Part shown: piece by piece, positions 1-7,669 of the stretch
Layout: every line of letters begins with the position of its first letter
How positions within the stretch are numbered: the stretch's first letter is position 1
DNA from: UBA668 sp041394605
GTDB taxonomy: Bacteria > Actinomycetota > Acidimicrobiia > Acidimicrobiales > Ilumatobacteraceae
Assembly (NCBI GenBank): GCA_041394605.1
Contig: JAWKHX010000020.1
Span: 1 to 64,000, forward strand
Reading direction: 5' to 3'
Length of the DNA: 64,000 nucleotides
Translations under genes and position numbers: made by a program
Notes under the pieces: model-generated
The model's database searches: none
What the model saw: the letters and a program-made list of their open reading frames with translations, nothing else
What the model was told of the DNA's origin: nothing

Positions 1-712
1 ACGGCACCTCACCGGACAGGTAGCGCTCCAGTTGGTCGTCGTCGCCGCTGACGATCTCTTCCACCACCGCGTCGTGCAGCGAGTGCTCCTCGTCGGCCAC
101 GTCGGCCGGCATGGGTTCGGTGTGATGGCCGCCGTCGGCCTCGTACTCCAGCGCCTCCTCGCTCAACACGTCGGCGACGCCGTGGAGCGTGGCCGCCTCA
201 CCGAGCGGCAACTCCAGCGGGGCGATGCCGCTGCCGAAGGCGGCGCGCAACTGGTCCACCACGGCGTGGAAGTCGGCACGGTCCTTGTCTTCCTTGGACA
301 CGAACAGCATCCGCGGCAGGTTGCGTGCCGAGGCCGCCCGCCAGAGCATCTCGGTGTTGGGCTCCACGCCCTCCACGGCGCTGACCACGAACACCGCCAT
401 GTCCGCCACGGCGAGCGCCGCATCCACCTCGCCGGCGAAGTCGATCGACCCTGGCGTGTCGATGAGGTTGACCTTGTAGGTCTGCCCGTCGGTGGCCTTC
501 CACTCGAACGGGGCGAGCGCCAGCGACAGGGAGATGTGGCGCTTCTGGGACTCGGGGTCCGTATCCAGCAGGCTGCTGCCGTCGTCCACCTTTCCGGCTC
601 GAGGTACCGCCCCGGCACGGGCGAGCAAGGCCTCCGCCAGGGTGGTCTTGCCCGCCCCGGCGTGGCCCACCAGCGCCACGTTGCGGATCCGCTCGGTCGG
701 AATGCTGGTCAC
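1..712 (-). CDS. EF-G-like translation GTPase (FusA2/EF-G2 type), 3' end cut by window edge
   Basis: About 237 N-terminal residues are visible before the gene leaves the window. I place the GTG start at 712 because the reading begins MTSIPTERIRNVALVGHAGAGKT, with the G1 P-loop GHAGAGKT close to the N-terminus. G3 is present as LIDTPGSIDF. The G4 region reads VSKEDKDRAD instead of NKxD, and the switch region reads KRHISLSLALAPFEW instead of the canonical EF-G GITI. These deviations resemble the EF-G2/FusA2 subgroup of actinobacteria rather than canonical FusA. Members bind GTP and the ribosome, but FusA2 is not a proven translocase, so the exact role is uncertain. Confidence 0.85.
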   Translation of the reverse strand, partial: MTSIPTERIRNVALVGHAGAGKTTLAEALLARAGAVPRAGKVDDGSSLLDTDPESQKRHISLSLALAPFEWKATDGQTYKVNLIDTPGSIDFAGEVDAALAVADMAVFVVSAVEGVEPNTEMLWRAASARNLPRMLFVSKEDKDRADFHAVVDQLRAAFGSGIAPLELPLGEAATLHGVADVLSEEALEYEADGGHHTEPMPADVADEEHSLHDAVVEEIVSGDDDQLERYLSGEVP

Positions 713-807
713 GGCGTACCCCCACAGGTCATTCGCGGTTGTGGCCGGAACCGTAGCCGCCTTCACGGCACGACCGGTTAGGGACCTATGACCCGTTCCT
801 GAGTGAG

Positions 808-831
808 CGACGGCCCTCCGACGGGCTGTCG
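808..831 (-). terminator. Hairpin just downstream of marR
   Basis: CGACGGCCC and GGGCTGTCG (808-816 / 823-831) pair with one G-U and a 6-nt loop. They begin two bases after the marR stop codon on the minus strand. There is no U-tract, as is common for GC-rich actinobacterial terminators. Confidence 0.5.
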
Positions 832-832
832 T

Positions 833-1357
833 CTACGGCGCTTCGGTGGACGCAGCCTCTTCGGCTGCCAGCAGGCGGCGCAGCCCGTCCACCACTGCGG
901 CCCGGTCGCGCTCGCTGGTGAGGACCTGCGTGACCAACTCCGCCTCGTGGCGGGTGACCGCCGGCACCGCCTGGCTGATCAGCTGCAACCCCGCCGGGGT
1001 GAGCGTGATGAGGGTGCCGCGGCGGTCGTTCGGGTCGGGCTGGCGGGCGATCAGCCCGGCGGTCTCCAGACGGTCCAGCCGCTTGGTGGTACCGCCGGAC
1101 GACAGCATCAGCGACCGCTGCAGGTCACGGATCTTGATCGGTTCGCCGGCGACGCGCCGGCGCATGGTGGCCATCATGTCGAAGTCGCCCAGGGTCAGCC
1201 CGAAGGGCGCCAGCACGGCTTCGCGGCCCGCCTCCAGATAGCGGGCCAGCCGCAGCACCCGGCCGGTGATCGGCAGGCCGGCGGGTTCCACCCCGGGCAG
1301 CCACTGCCGCACTTCTTCGACGATCGCATCCATTGCATCGGCAGGGCTCTTGGTCAC
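833..1357 (-). CDS. MarR family transcriptional regulator
   Basis: This 174-residue protein has a MarR winged helix. A helical N-terminus is followed by the recognition region LQRSLMLSSGGTTKRLDRLE and the wing signature DPNDRRGTLITLTPAG, typical of dimeric, ligand-responsive MarR repressors. The gene is divergent from a DMT-type exporter, the usual arrangement for a MarR that controls an efflux operon. The GTG start at 1357 lies 6 nt after a TAAGAT -10 box (1364-1369 on the minus strand), so the mRNA is probably leaderless. A repeat of the putative operator overlaps this -10, suggesting autoregulation. The ligand is unknown. Confidence 0.9.
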   Translation of the reverse strand: MTKSPADAMDAIVEEVRQWLPGVEPAGLPITGRVLRLARYLEAGREAVLAPFGLTLGDFDMMATMRRRVAGEPIKIRDLQRSLMLSSGGTTKRLDRLETAGLIARQPDPNDRRGTLITLTPAGLQLISQAVPAVTRHEAELVTQVLTSERDRAAVVDGLRRLLAAEEAASTEAP

Positions 1358-1363
1358 GAGTGA

Positions 1364-1440
1364 ATCTTACTGGAAAGAGTCTTGACAGCAAGCATCCCTC
1401 CCTGCATACTGGAAAGTATCACGCTGGTAAGAAACTTTCT
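1364..1440. promoter_or_regulatory. Divergent marR / exporter promoters with repeated operators
   Basis: On the plus strand TTGACA (1382-1387), a 17-nt spacer and CATACT (1405-1410) form a strong sigma70-type promoter for the exporter. The palindrome ATACT-GGAA-AGTAT (1406-1419) covers its -10. A second copy, TTACT-GGAA-AGAGT (1367-1380), abuts the -35 and overlaps the minus-strand TAAGAT -10 of marR. A third palindromic element, AGAAA-C-TTTCT (1430-1440), lies just before the exporter ribosome-binding site. I infer that these are binding sites for the adjacent MarR. Confidence 0.7.
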
Positions 1441-1453
1441 GGAGGGTGATGAG

Positions 1454-2380
1454 ATGACGGGGTTACCGAACCGCACCATGGGTACCGCTGCACTCACCGG
1501 CCTGGCCCCCGCCGCCTGGGGGCTGACGTACATCGTCACCACCGAACTGCTGCCGCCGGGTCGCCCGCTGCTGGCCGCTACCCTACGGGCGTTGCCGGCC
1601 GGGCTGCTGCTGGCGGCCGTCGCCCGCCGCCGGCCCCGCGGCGCCTGGTGGTGGAAGGCTGCGCTGCTCGGCGCGCTGAACATCGGTGCGTTCTTCGTGC
1701 TGTTGTTCGTGGCCGCCTACCGCCTGCCCGGCGGGGTCGCCGCCACGCTCGGGTCCATCCAGCCGCTCGTGGCTGCCGGCCTGGCGATCCCCCTGCTCGG
1801 CGAGCCGTTCCGCCGGGGCACGGCCGCTGCCGGCGTGCTGGGGGTGGTGGGCGTTGCCCTGCTCGTGCTGCGCGCCGGCGCAGCGTTGGACGTGGTCGGC
1901 GTGCTCGCCGGCCTGGCCGGGGCGGCCACGATGGCCACCGGGGTGGTGCTCGCCAAGCACTGGGGCCGGCCCGTTCCTCTCGCCGCGTTCACCAGCTGGC
2001 AGCTGATCGCCGGCGGGCTGCTGCTGGCACCCGTCGCCCTCGTGGTGGAGGGCGTTCCGCCGGAACTGACGGCTCGCAACATGGCCGGCTTCGCCTGGCT
2101 CGCGACCGGCGGCGCGGCGATCTCGTACCTGCTGTGGTTCCGTGGCGTCGCCCGGCTGCCCATCGCCCAGGTCTCGCTGCTCGGCCTGCTCAGCCCGGTC
2201 GTCGCCACCATTGCCGGGATCCTGGTGCTCGACCAGACATTGACCCCCGTGCAACTCCTCGGCGCTGCGCTGGTGCTGACCGCCCTGTGGGTCGGCCAGC
2301 GCCCCCCGCAGGCCACTGCCCCCGACCCGGCTCCAGCCCCACCGCCCACCCAGATCCCCGTCCTCACCAACCGGAGGTAA
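1454..2380 (+). CDS. EamA/DMT family transporter, likely exporter
   Basis: 308 residues with about ten hydrophobic segments in two EamA-type halves, typical of drug/metabolite transporters of the inner membrane. The ATG at 1454 is preferred because GGAGG (1441-1445) sits 8 nt upstream; readings starting further upstream would run through the operator region. The C-terminus is proline-rich. It is the first gene of an apparent operon with the DUF4386 protein (4-nt gap) and an oxidoreductase. The divergent MarR gene and operator-covered promoter suggest ligand-inducible efflux. The substrate cannot be told from sequence. Confidence 0.9.
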   Translation: MTGLPNRTMGTAALTGLAPAAWGLTYIVTTELLPPGRPLLAATLRALPAGLLLAAVARRRPRGAWWWKAALLGALNIGAFFVLLFVAAYRLPGGVAATLGSIQPLVAAGLAIPLLGEPFRRGTAAAGVLGVVGVALLVLRAGAALDVVGVLAGLAGAATMATGVVLAKHWGRPVPLAAFTSWQLIAGGLLLAPVALVVEGVPPELTARNMAGFAWLATGGAAISYLLWFRGVARLPIAQVSLLGLLSPVVATIAGILVLDQTLTPVQLLGAALVLTALWVGQRPPQATAPDPAPAPPPTQIPVLTNRR

Positions 2381-2384
2381 ACCC

Positions 2385-3146
2385 ATGACCACCCGATCCC
2401 GACTGACCTCGGCCCGAACTGCCGGCGTGCTGTACGCCGTCATCGTCGCCTGCGGCCTCTTCGCCGAACTCGCGGTGCGCCAGCGCCTCATCGAGGCCGG
2501 CGACCCGGCGGCCACGGCCCGGAACATCGCCGACTCGCCGGTGCTGTTCCGCCTCGGTCTCACCGCCGACATCGTGATGTTCCTGGCCGACGTGGCCATC
2601 GCGGTCGTTCTGTACCAGCTGTTCCGTCCGGTGGACCGCACCCGCTCGCTGTTGGCGGCGGCGTTCCGCATGACCCAGACGGCCGTCATCGGCCTGAACC
2701 TGCTGAACATGCTGCAGGCAGTCCGCATCGTCGACGACATCGACTACCTCGACGGGCTGCCGAGCGGCCAGGCCGATGCCATGGCGCTCCTGTCGCTGGA
2801 CGCGCATCGCTACGGCTACGTGCTCGGGCTGGCCTTCTTCGGCGTCAGCACGGTGCTGGTCGGCACGCTCGCCCGCCGCTCCGGCCGCGTGCCGCGGGCG
2901 CTCGCTGCGCTGCTGGTGCTGGCCGGGCTGGGCTACCTGGCCGACACGTTCTGCTTCTTCGCCATCCCCGGCTACGACGGTGCGGCCTCGCCGATCGTGC
3001 TCGCCCCCGCGCTGGTGGCCGAACTGTGGTTCGCCGTCTGGCTGCTGACCCGCGGCCATCGTCTGGACGAACTGGGCGAACGGACCACCACGGAGAGCGC
3101 AGCCCCGGCGGCACCCGCCGCTGCACTGATCGGAGCCTCGGCATGA
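2385..3146 (+). CDS. DUF4386 domain-containing membrane protein
   Basis: 253 residues with about six transmembrane segments. The pattern is that of DUF4386: an N-terminal membrane helix followed by an ARNIADSPVLFRLGLTADIVMF-type stretch. The start codon is 4 nt after the exporter stop, and its ribosome-binding site CGGAGGT lies inside the exporter's 3' end, so the genes are cotranscribed and probably coupled. The stop overlaps the next start as ATGA. Family function is unknown; members often sit next to transporters and short-chain or zinc-free oxidoreductases. Confidence 0.85.
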   Translation: MTTRSRLTSARTAGVLYAVIVACGLFAELAVRQRLIEAGDPAATARNIADSPVLFRLGLTADIVMFLADVAIAVVLYQLFRPVDRTRSLLAAAFRMTQTAVIGLNLLNMLQAVRIVDDIDYLDGLPSGQADAMALLSLDAHRYGYVLGLAFFGVSTVLVGTLARRSGRVPRALAALLVLAGLGYLADTFCFFAIPGYDGAASPIVLAPALVAELWFAVWLLTRGHRLDELGERTTTESAAPAAPAAALIGASA

Positions 3147-4225
3147 CCACCACCGACATGCACACGGACCCCGTAGTCCGCCAACCCGACCTCGGTCGGT
3201 CACCGCAGATGCACGCCGTCACACGCGACCGCTACGGTGCCCCCGACGTGTTGCGGTTCGCCACCATCGCCCGCCCGGCCGTGCCGCCCGGCCACCTGCT
3301 GGTGCAGGTGGCCGCCGCCGGCGTCAACCGCGGCGACGCGCTGGAGGTTCGCGGCTGGCCACGCCTGGCCCGCCTCTTGGGCTACGGCGCTCTGCGGCCG
3401 GCTCGCGCCGTGCCGGGCACGGACATGGCCGGCACCGTGGTGGCCCTCCACCCCTCACCAGCGAGCCGCAACGGCGACGGGCGCGCCTCCCGGCCGCAGG
3501 AGTTCGGGATCGGCGACCGGATCGTGGGCGTGGGCACGGGGGCGTTCGCCGAGTTCGCCATTCTGCCGATGTCCATGGCCGTGCGCCTGCCCGAGGGTGC
3601 GGACGCCGTCACCGCGGCCGCCCTGCCGACCACCGGCATGACCGCGCTCCAGGCCGTGCGCGACGCCGGCCGGGTGGCGGCCGGGCAGCAGGTGGCGGTG
3701 ATCGGCGCGTCCGGCGGCGTCGGCACGTTCGCGGTCCAGATCGCTGCGGCGTTCGGCGCCGAGGTCACCGCCGTGGCCGGCACCCGCAATGTGGAACTGG
3801 TCCGCTCGCTCGGTGCCACCCATGTGGTCGACTACACCTTGCCCGGCCCGCTCGGCGACATCACCCGCCAGGCCTGCCACTACGACGTGATCATCGACAC
3901 TGTCGGCAGCATGCCCCTGAGGGCGCTCCGCGATGCGCTCGCACCCCGGGGCGCGCTGGTGGTGGTGGGTGGCTCGAAGCCGAACTCTCTCACCGGGATG
4001 GGCCGCTTCGTGGGGGCTGCGGTGCGATCTCCGTTCACCCGTCGCCGCCTGGTGCCGCTGTTCTCCCGCCCGCGCCGCGACGATCTCGAGACGCTGGTGG
4101 GAATGATGGCCGACGGCACGCTCCGCCCCGTGGTGGGCAGGGTGGCCGACCTCGCCGCGACCTCGGCGATCCTCCGCCAGGTGGAGGCCGGGCACGGCAC
4201 CGGACGCTCGGTGGTGACCACCTGA
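3143..4225 (+). CDS. Zinc-independent quinone-oxidoreductase-like MDR dehydrogenase
   Basis: 360 residues of the medium-chain dehydrogenase/reductase superfamily. The GroES-like N-terminal fold contains the VNRGDALEVRG stretch, and the NAD(P)-binding motif ASGGVG lies near residues 189-195. The structural and catalytic zinc-binding cysteines of classical alcohol dehydrogenases are absent, placing it with quinone oxidoreductase-like reductases that use NADPH. The ATG overlaps the previous stop (ATGA), so it is the third gene of the MarR-linked operon. It may reduce the electrophile whose export or sensing the operon serves; that is inference. Confidence 0.88.
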   Translation: MTTTDMHTDPVVRQPDLGRSPQMHAVTRDRYGAPDVLRFATIARPAVPPGHLLVQVAAAGVNRGDALEVRGWPRLARLLGYGALRPARAVPGTDMAGTVVALHPSPASRNGDGRASRPQEFGIGDRIVGVGTGAFAEFAILPMSMAVRLPEGADAVTAAALPTTGMTALQAVRDAGRVAAGQQVAVIGASGGVGTFAVQIAAAFGAEVTAVAGTRNVELVRSLGATHVVDYTLPGPLGDITRQACHYDVIIDTVGSMPLRALRDALAPRGALVVVGGSKPNSLTGMGRFVGAAVRSPFTRRRLVPLFSRPRRDDLETLVGMMADGTLRPVVGRVADLAATSAILRQVEAGHGTGRSVVTT

Positions 4226-4234
4226 GGTCTGGCG

Positions 4235-4310
4235 TGGAGCCCAGGAGGAGAATCGAACTCCTGACCTACGCATTACGAGTGCGTTGCTCTGCCGACTGAG
4301 CTACCTGGGC
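4235..4310 (-). tRNA. tRNA-Thr (anticodon CGT)
   Basis: The minus strand folds as a complete 76-nt cloverleaf. It has acceptor GCCCAGG/CCTGGGC, D-arm GCTC/GAGC, anticodon stem ACGCA/TGCGT with loop CTCGTAA, and T-arm AGGAG-TTCGATT-CTCCT. CCA is encoded. Anticodon CGT reads the threonine codon ACG, which is common in this GC-rich genome. Confidence 0.97.
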
Positions 4311-4371
4311 GACGGCGGGCAATGCTAGCGGCAGGGTCCGGCGCCACCCACCCGATTCGGCCGGTGTGGCG

Positions 4372-5436
4372 TCAGGACGGCAGCGACGGAAGGTCCAGCA
4401 GCAGGGCCTGCAGCAACAGCGTCTCGTTGGGGTTGCGGTCCAGCGCCTCCAGGGCGCGGTGCACCCGGTGGACGGCGGTGGCTGCGGCGTCGGGGCGGGG
4501 CAGGCGGCCATCCACGAGGGCGTCTCGGTAGGCGGCGGCGATCACGGCCAGGCCGCTGCGCAACTCGTCCGTACGGTGCCGGCGGAGCTCCCGCTTGTGG
4601 CGGTCCTCCAACTGCTTGCGGCCGCTGCCCCGCTCGCCCGCCGCGACCACACGCGCCTCCAGCGCGGCCACTTCCTCTGCCTGGCGGGCCGCCAGAGGGG
4701 CCGCGGCCGCGTCGATGAGGGCGTTCAGTTCGCCGCACAGCGCCACCACCGTGGCCCCGTTGCCGTCCAGCTTCGCGGGCACCGCGGCGAACGCGGCCCG
4801 GCGCTCCATCAACCCCGGGTCGGCGGCCAGCACGCGGGCGCGGGTGAGGTTGCCCTCGCTGGCCCGGGCGGCCAGGTCGGCCATGTCGGCGGCGACGCCC
4901 TCGTGGACGAGCGCCTCGCGGATGGCGTCTGCCCCGATGGAGGCGAACTCGATGCGCACACAGCGCGAAGCCACCGTGACCAGTTCCGGCGGCACTTGGT
5001 CGGCCAGCACGATGAACACGGTGCTGGGCGGCGGTTCCTCGATGGTCTTCAGCAGGCGGGCTGCGGCGGTGGCATCCAGCAGGTGGAACTCGTGGAGGAT
5101 CATCACCTTGCGGTTGCCCTCCACCGGCGCCAGCGACGCGGCCCGGATGATGTCGCTGACCTGCTCGGCGGAGATGCGGGCGCCGGCGCGTTGGACTTCC
5201 CGCACGTCGGGGTGCTCGCCGGCCAGGGCCAGGCGGGCGTCGCGCGCCTCGGGGTCGTCGTGGCCGGTCAGCAGCAACGCGGCGAACGCCCGCGCCGCTT
5301 CGTCCTTCGTGCAACCGGGCGGCCCCACGAACAGGAAGGCGTGCACGGAGGTAGCGGCGGCGCGGGTGAGGTGCTCGACGGCGCGGGTCTGGCCGACCAC
5401 GCCGTCCCACACCGAGCGGGCGTACTCCGCGAACAT
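4372..5436 (-). CDS. holB: DNA polymerase III subunit delta'
   Basis: 354 residues of the clamp-loader AAA+ family. The P-loop is degenerate (GPPGCTKDE, residues 38-46), as expected for delta', which does not hydrolyse ATP. The SRC motif near residue 157 supplies the arginine finger to the neighbouring ATPase subunit. The ATG shares one base with the tmk stop (TGATG), so translation is coupled. The tmk-holB order is conserved in many actinobacteria. The C-terminal half is the helical collar domain. It acts with gamma/tau and delta to load the sliding clamp at replication forks. Confidence 0.93.
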   Translation of the reverse strand: MFAEYARSVWDGVVGQTRAVEHLTRAAATSVHAFLFVGPPGCTKDEAARAFAALLLTGHDDPEARDARLALAGEHPDVREVQRAGARISAEQVSDIIRAASLAPVEGNRKVMILHEFHLLDATAAARLLKTIEEPPPSTVFIVLADQVPPELVTVASRCVRIEFASIGADAIREALVHEGVAADMADLAARASEGNLTRARVLAADPGLMERRAAFAAVPAKLDGNGATVVALCGELNALIDAAAAPLAARQAEEVAALEARVVAAGERGSGRKQLEDRHKRELRRHRTDELRSGLAVIAAAYRDALVDGRLPRPDAAATAVHRVHRALEALDRNPNETLLLQALLLDLPSLPS

Positions 5437-6047
5437 CAGATGCCCAGCCGCTCCTGCACGGCGCGGCGCAGGGCGGTGAACACGTCGTCGCGCCCCTGTG
5501 CGCCGTCCACCACCACCCAGTGGGCCGGGTCGGCGGCAGCCATGTGGCGGAACCCGTCGCGCACCTTCTGGTGGAATTCGTCGCCCTCCTGCTCGAACCG
5601 GTCCAATTGCTGGCGGCTGCGCATGCGCTTCTCCAGCACGGCCGGAGCGGTGTCGATGAGCACCACGAGGTCCGGCCAGCGGTCGCCGATGGCCCAGCGG
5701 TTGATCTCCCGCACTTCCTCCACGTCCAGTCCGCGGCCGTAGCCCTGGTAGGCGAGCGTGGAGTACACGCTGCGATCGCTGACCACGTGTCGGCCCTCGG
5801 CGAGTGCGGGCGCCACCAGTTCCTCCAGGTGCTGGGCCCGGTCCGCGGCGGTGAGCAGCGCCTCGGCGCGGTGGGCCAGATGGGTGACGGTGGTGTCGTG
5901 GAGGATGGCGCGGATGCGCTGGCCGATCGACGTGCCGCCGGTCTCGCGGGTGAGCACCGCGCCGAGCGCTTCGGCCAGGCGCGCCGCCTGGGTGCTCTTC
6001 CCGCACCCCTCGGCGCCCTCGAGGGCGATGTACCGGCCGGCCGTCAT
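5436..6047 (-). CDS. tmk: Thymidylate kinase
   Basis: 203 residues, the usual length. The enzyme phosphorylates dTMP to dTDP with ATP in the cytosol. The P-loop GAEGCGKS lies at residues 11-18, the DRS-type dTMP-binding motif follows as VVSDRSVYSTLAYQG, and a LID-like arginine-rich segment KRMRSRQQLDRFE is seen. The ATG at 6047 follows a possible TATGGT -10 box (6057-6062, minus strand) by nine bases. It is translationally coupled to holB, linking dTTP supply and replication genes. Confidence 0.96.
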   Translation of the reverse strand: MTAGRYIALEGAEGCGKSTQAARLAEALGAVLTRETGGTSIGQRIRAILHDTTVTHLAHRAEALLTAADRAQHLEELVAPALAEGRHVVSDRSVYSTLAYQGYGRGLDVEEVREINRWAIGDRWPDLVVLIDTAPAVLEKRMRSRQQLDRFEQEGDEFHQKVRDGFRHMAAADPAHWVVVDGAQGRDDVFTALRRAVQERLGI

Positions 6048-6124
6048 ACTCGGCGCACCATACCCACTTGCACCGGCTACGCTGTGTTTGAGACAGCAAT
6101 CCCGAAATGTGAGAACCCCTCGCC

Positions 6125-7012
6125 ATGTTGTGGATCCCCATCACCATCGCCGCTGCCGGCTTCCAGACCGCCCGCACCGCGCTCCAGCACCGCCTGCGCG
6201 ACGTGCTGGCACCCAGCGCGGCAGGCTTCGTCCGCTACGTCTACGGCGCGCCCATCGCGCTCGCAGCCGTGGCGGTGGTGTGGGTGTCCGGGGTGTCCCT
6301 GCCCTCCATCGCACCGCGCTTCTGGCCGGCCATCGTCGCCGGTGGGCTGGCCCAGATCGTGGGCACCGTGGCGCTGCTGCGGGCGTTCGCCCACCGCGAC
6401 TTCGCCGTCGGCACGGTGTTCGCCAAGACCGAGGTGGTGCAGGTGGCGGTCTTCTCCCTGGCCGTGCTGGGTGAACCCCTGCGTATCGGGGGCTGGGTGG
6501 GTGCGGCCGTGTGCACCGTGGGCGTGGTGCTGCTGGCGGCACACGGTCAGCGGCTCACGTGGGCGGCCCTGCGCCAGCCCGCGGCGCGCTACGGCCTGGC
6601 CGCCGGCGGGCTGTTCGGGCTGGCGGCCATCGGCATCCGCGGCGCCACCAAGGCACTGGACGGCGGGCCGGTGGTGGTGCGGGCGCTGCTGGCCCTGGCG
6701 GTGATGAACAGCGCCCAGACGCTGATCCACGGGGGCTGGCTGGCCTGGCGCGACCGGGCCGACCTCGGGCGTACCTTCACCCACTGGCGGCGCACCCTGC
6801 CCGTGGGCGTGCTCAGCGTGTGCGGCTCCGCTGGGTGGGCGTGGGCGCTGGCGCTGGAGAACGCGGCCAAGGTGCGCACGCTCGGCCAGGTGGAACTGCT
6901 GATCACCTTCACCGTCTCGCACCGCCTGCTGGGTGAGCGCCACGCCCGAGGTGAGATGGCCGCCAGCGCGTTGGTGCTGGCAGGGGTGCTGGCCGTGGTG
7001 GTGCTGGGCTGA
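6125..7012 (+). CDS. EamA/DMT family transporter
   Basis: 295 residues with about ten predicted membrane helices and internal EamA duplication. The RDFAVGTVFAKTEVVQVAVFSLAVLGEPL region matches the conserved helix 3-4 area of the family. It is divergent from tmk, with a 77-nt gap. The start at 6125 has no clear ribosome-binding site. It is not closely similar to the DMT protein at 1454, so this is not a recent duplication. The substrate is unknown. Confidence 0.88.
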   Translation: MLWIPITIAAAGFQTARTALQHRLRDVLAPSAAGFVRYVYGAPIALAAVAVVWVSGVSLPSIAPRFWPAIVAGGLAQIVGTVALLRAFAHRDFAVGTVFAKTEVVQVAVFSLAVLGEPLRIGGWVGAAVCTVGVVLLAAHGQRLTWAALRQPAARYGLAAGGLFGLAAIGIRGATKALDGGPVVVRALLALAVMNSAQTLIHGGWLAWRDRADLGRTFTHWRRTLPVGVLSVCGSAGWAWALALENAAKVRTLGQVELLITFTVSHRLLGERHARGEMAASALVLAGVLAVVVLG

Positions 7013-7032
7013 GGCATGACAGGATCAGCCGC

Positions 7033-7650
7033 ATGGGTGTCTACCGCGACCATGTGCTGCCCCGGCTGATCGACCGTGCCTGCGGCACCCGCGAGCTGCG
7101 CGCCTGGCGGCGGCAGGTGGCGGTGGGGCTGGCCGGCACGGTGGTGGAGATCGGCTTCGGGTCCGGCCTGAACATGGCCGCCTACCCACCCGAGGTGGAA
7201 CTGGTCTACGCGGTGGAACCGGCCGAGGTGGCCCGCCGCCTGGCAGCGAAGCGGATCGACGCTGCCGCCGCCCGGGTGGAGCACGTGGGGTTGCGCAGCG
7301 AGGAGATCCCGCTGCCGGACGGTTCCTGCGACGGCGCGCTGTCCACGTTCACGCTGTGCACGATTCCCGACGTGGAGCAAGCGCTGGCCGAGGTGCGACG
7401 CGTGCTGAAGCCGGGAGCGCGCCTGCACTTCCTGGAGCACGGCCGTTCGCCCGACCAGGCAATCGCTCGCTGGCAGCACCGCCTGGAGCCGATGCAGAAG
7501 CGGTTGGCCGACGGCTGCCACCTCACCCGCGAGCCCGCCGACCTGGTGGCCGCCGCCGGGTTCGAACTGGAGCGGGTGGAGGCCCGCTACGCGCGCGGGC
7601 CGAAGCCGTGGTCGTGGTTCACCGAGGGCGTCGCCCGCCGGCCGGCCTGA
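7033..7650 (+). CDS. Class I SAM-dependent methyltransferase
   Basis: 205 residues. Motif I (VVEIGFGSGLN, residues 37-47) binds S-adenosylmethionine; an acidic residue ends beta-2 (VYAVEP); motif IV-like LSTFTLCTIPDVEQ and post-I VLKPGARLHFLEHG follow. The pattern is that of Methyltransf_11 proteins of the METTL7/UbiE-like type. The substrate is not recognisable. It starts 20 nt after the DMT transporter stop and may be cotranscribed with it. The gene converges on the glycosidase-like gene, leaving only about 20 nt between them. Confidence 0.88.
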   Translation: MGVYRDHVLPRLIDRACGTRELRAWRRQVAVGLAGTVVEIGFGSGLNMAAYPPEVELVYAVEPAEVARRLAAKRIDAAAARVEHVGLRSEEIPLPDGSCDGALSTFTLCTIPDVEQALAEVRRVLKPGARLHFLEHGRSPDQAIARWQHRLEPMQKRLADGCHLTREPADLVAAAGFELERVEARYARGPKPWSWFTEGVARRPA

Positions 7651-7669
7651 CGCACGGCGCGACCCGCGA

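Noticed and set aside
4372..6177. A single 601-codon frame covering holB and the tmk region
   Set aside because: The part beyond 5436 is out of frame with tmk, which has complete kinase motifs; holB starts at the TGATG overlap.
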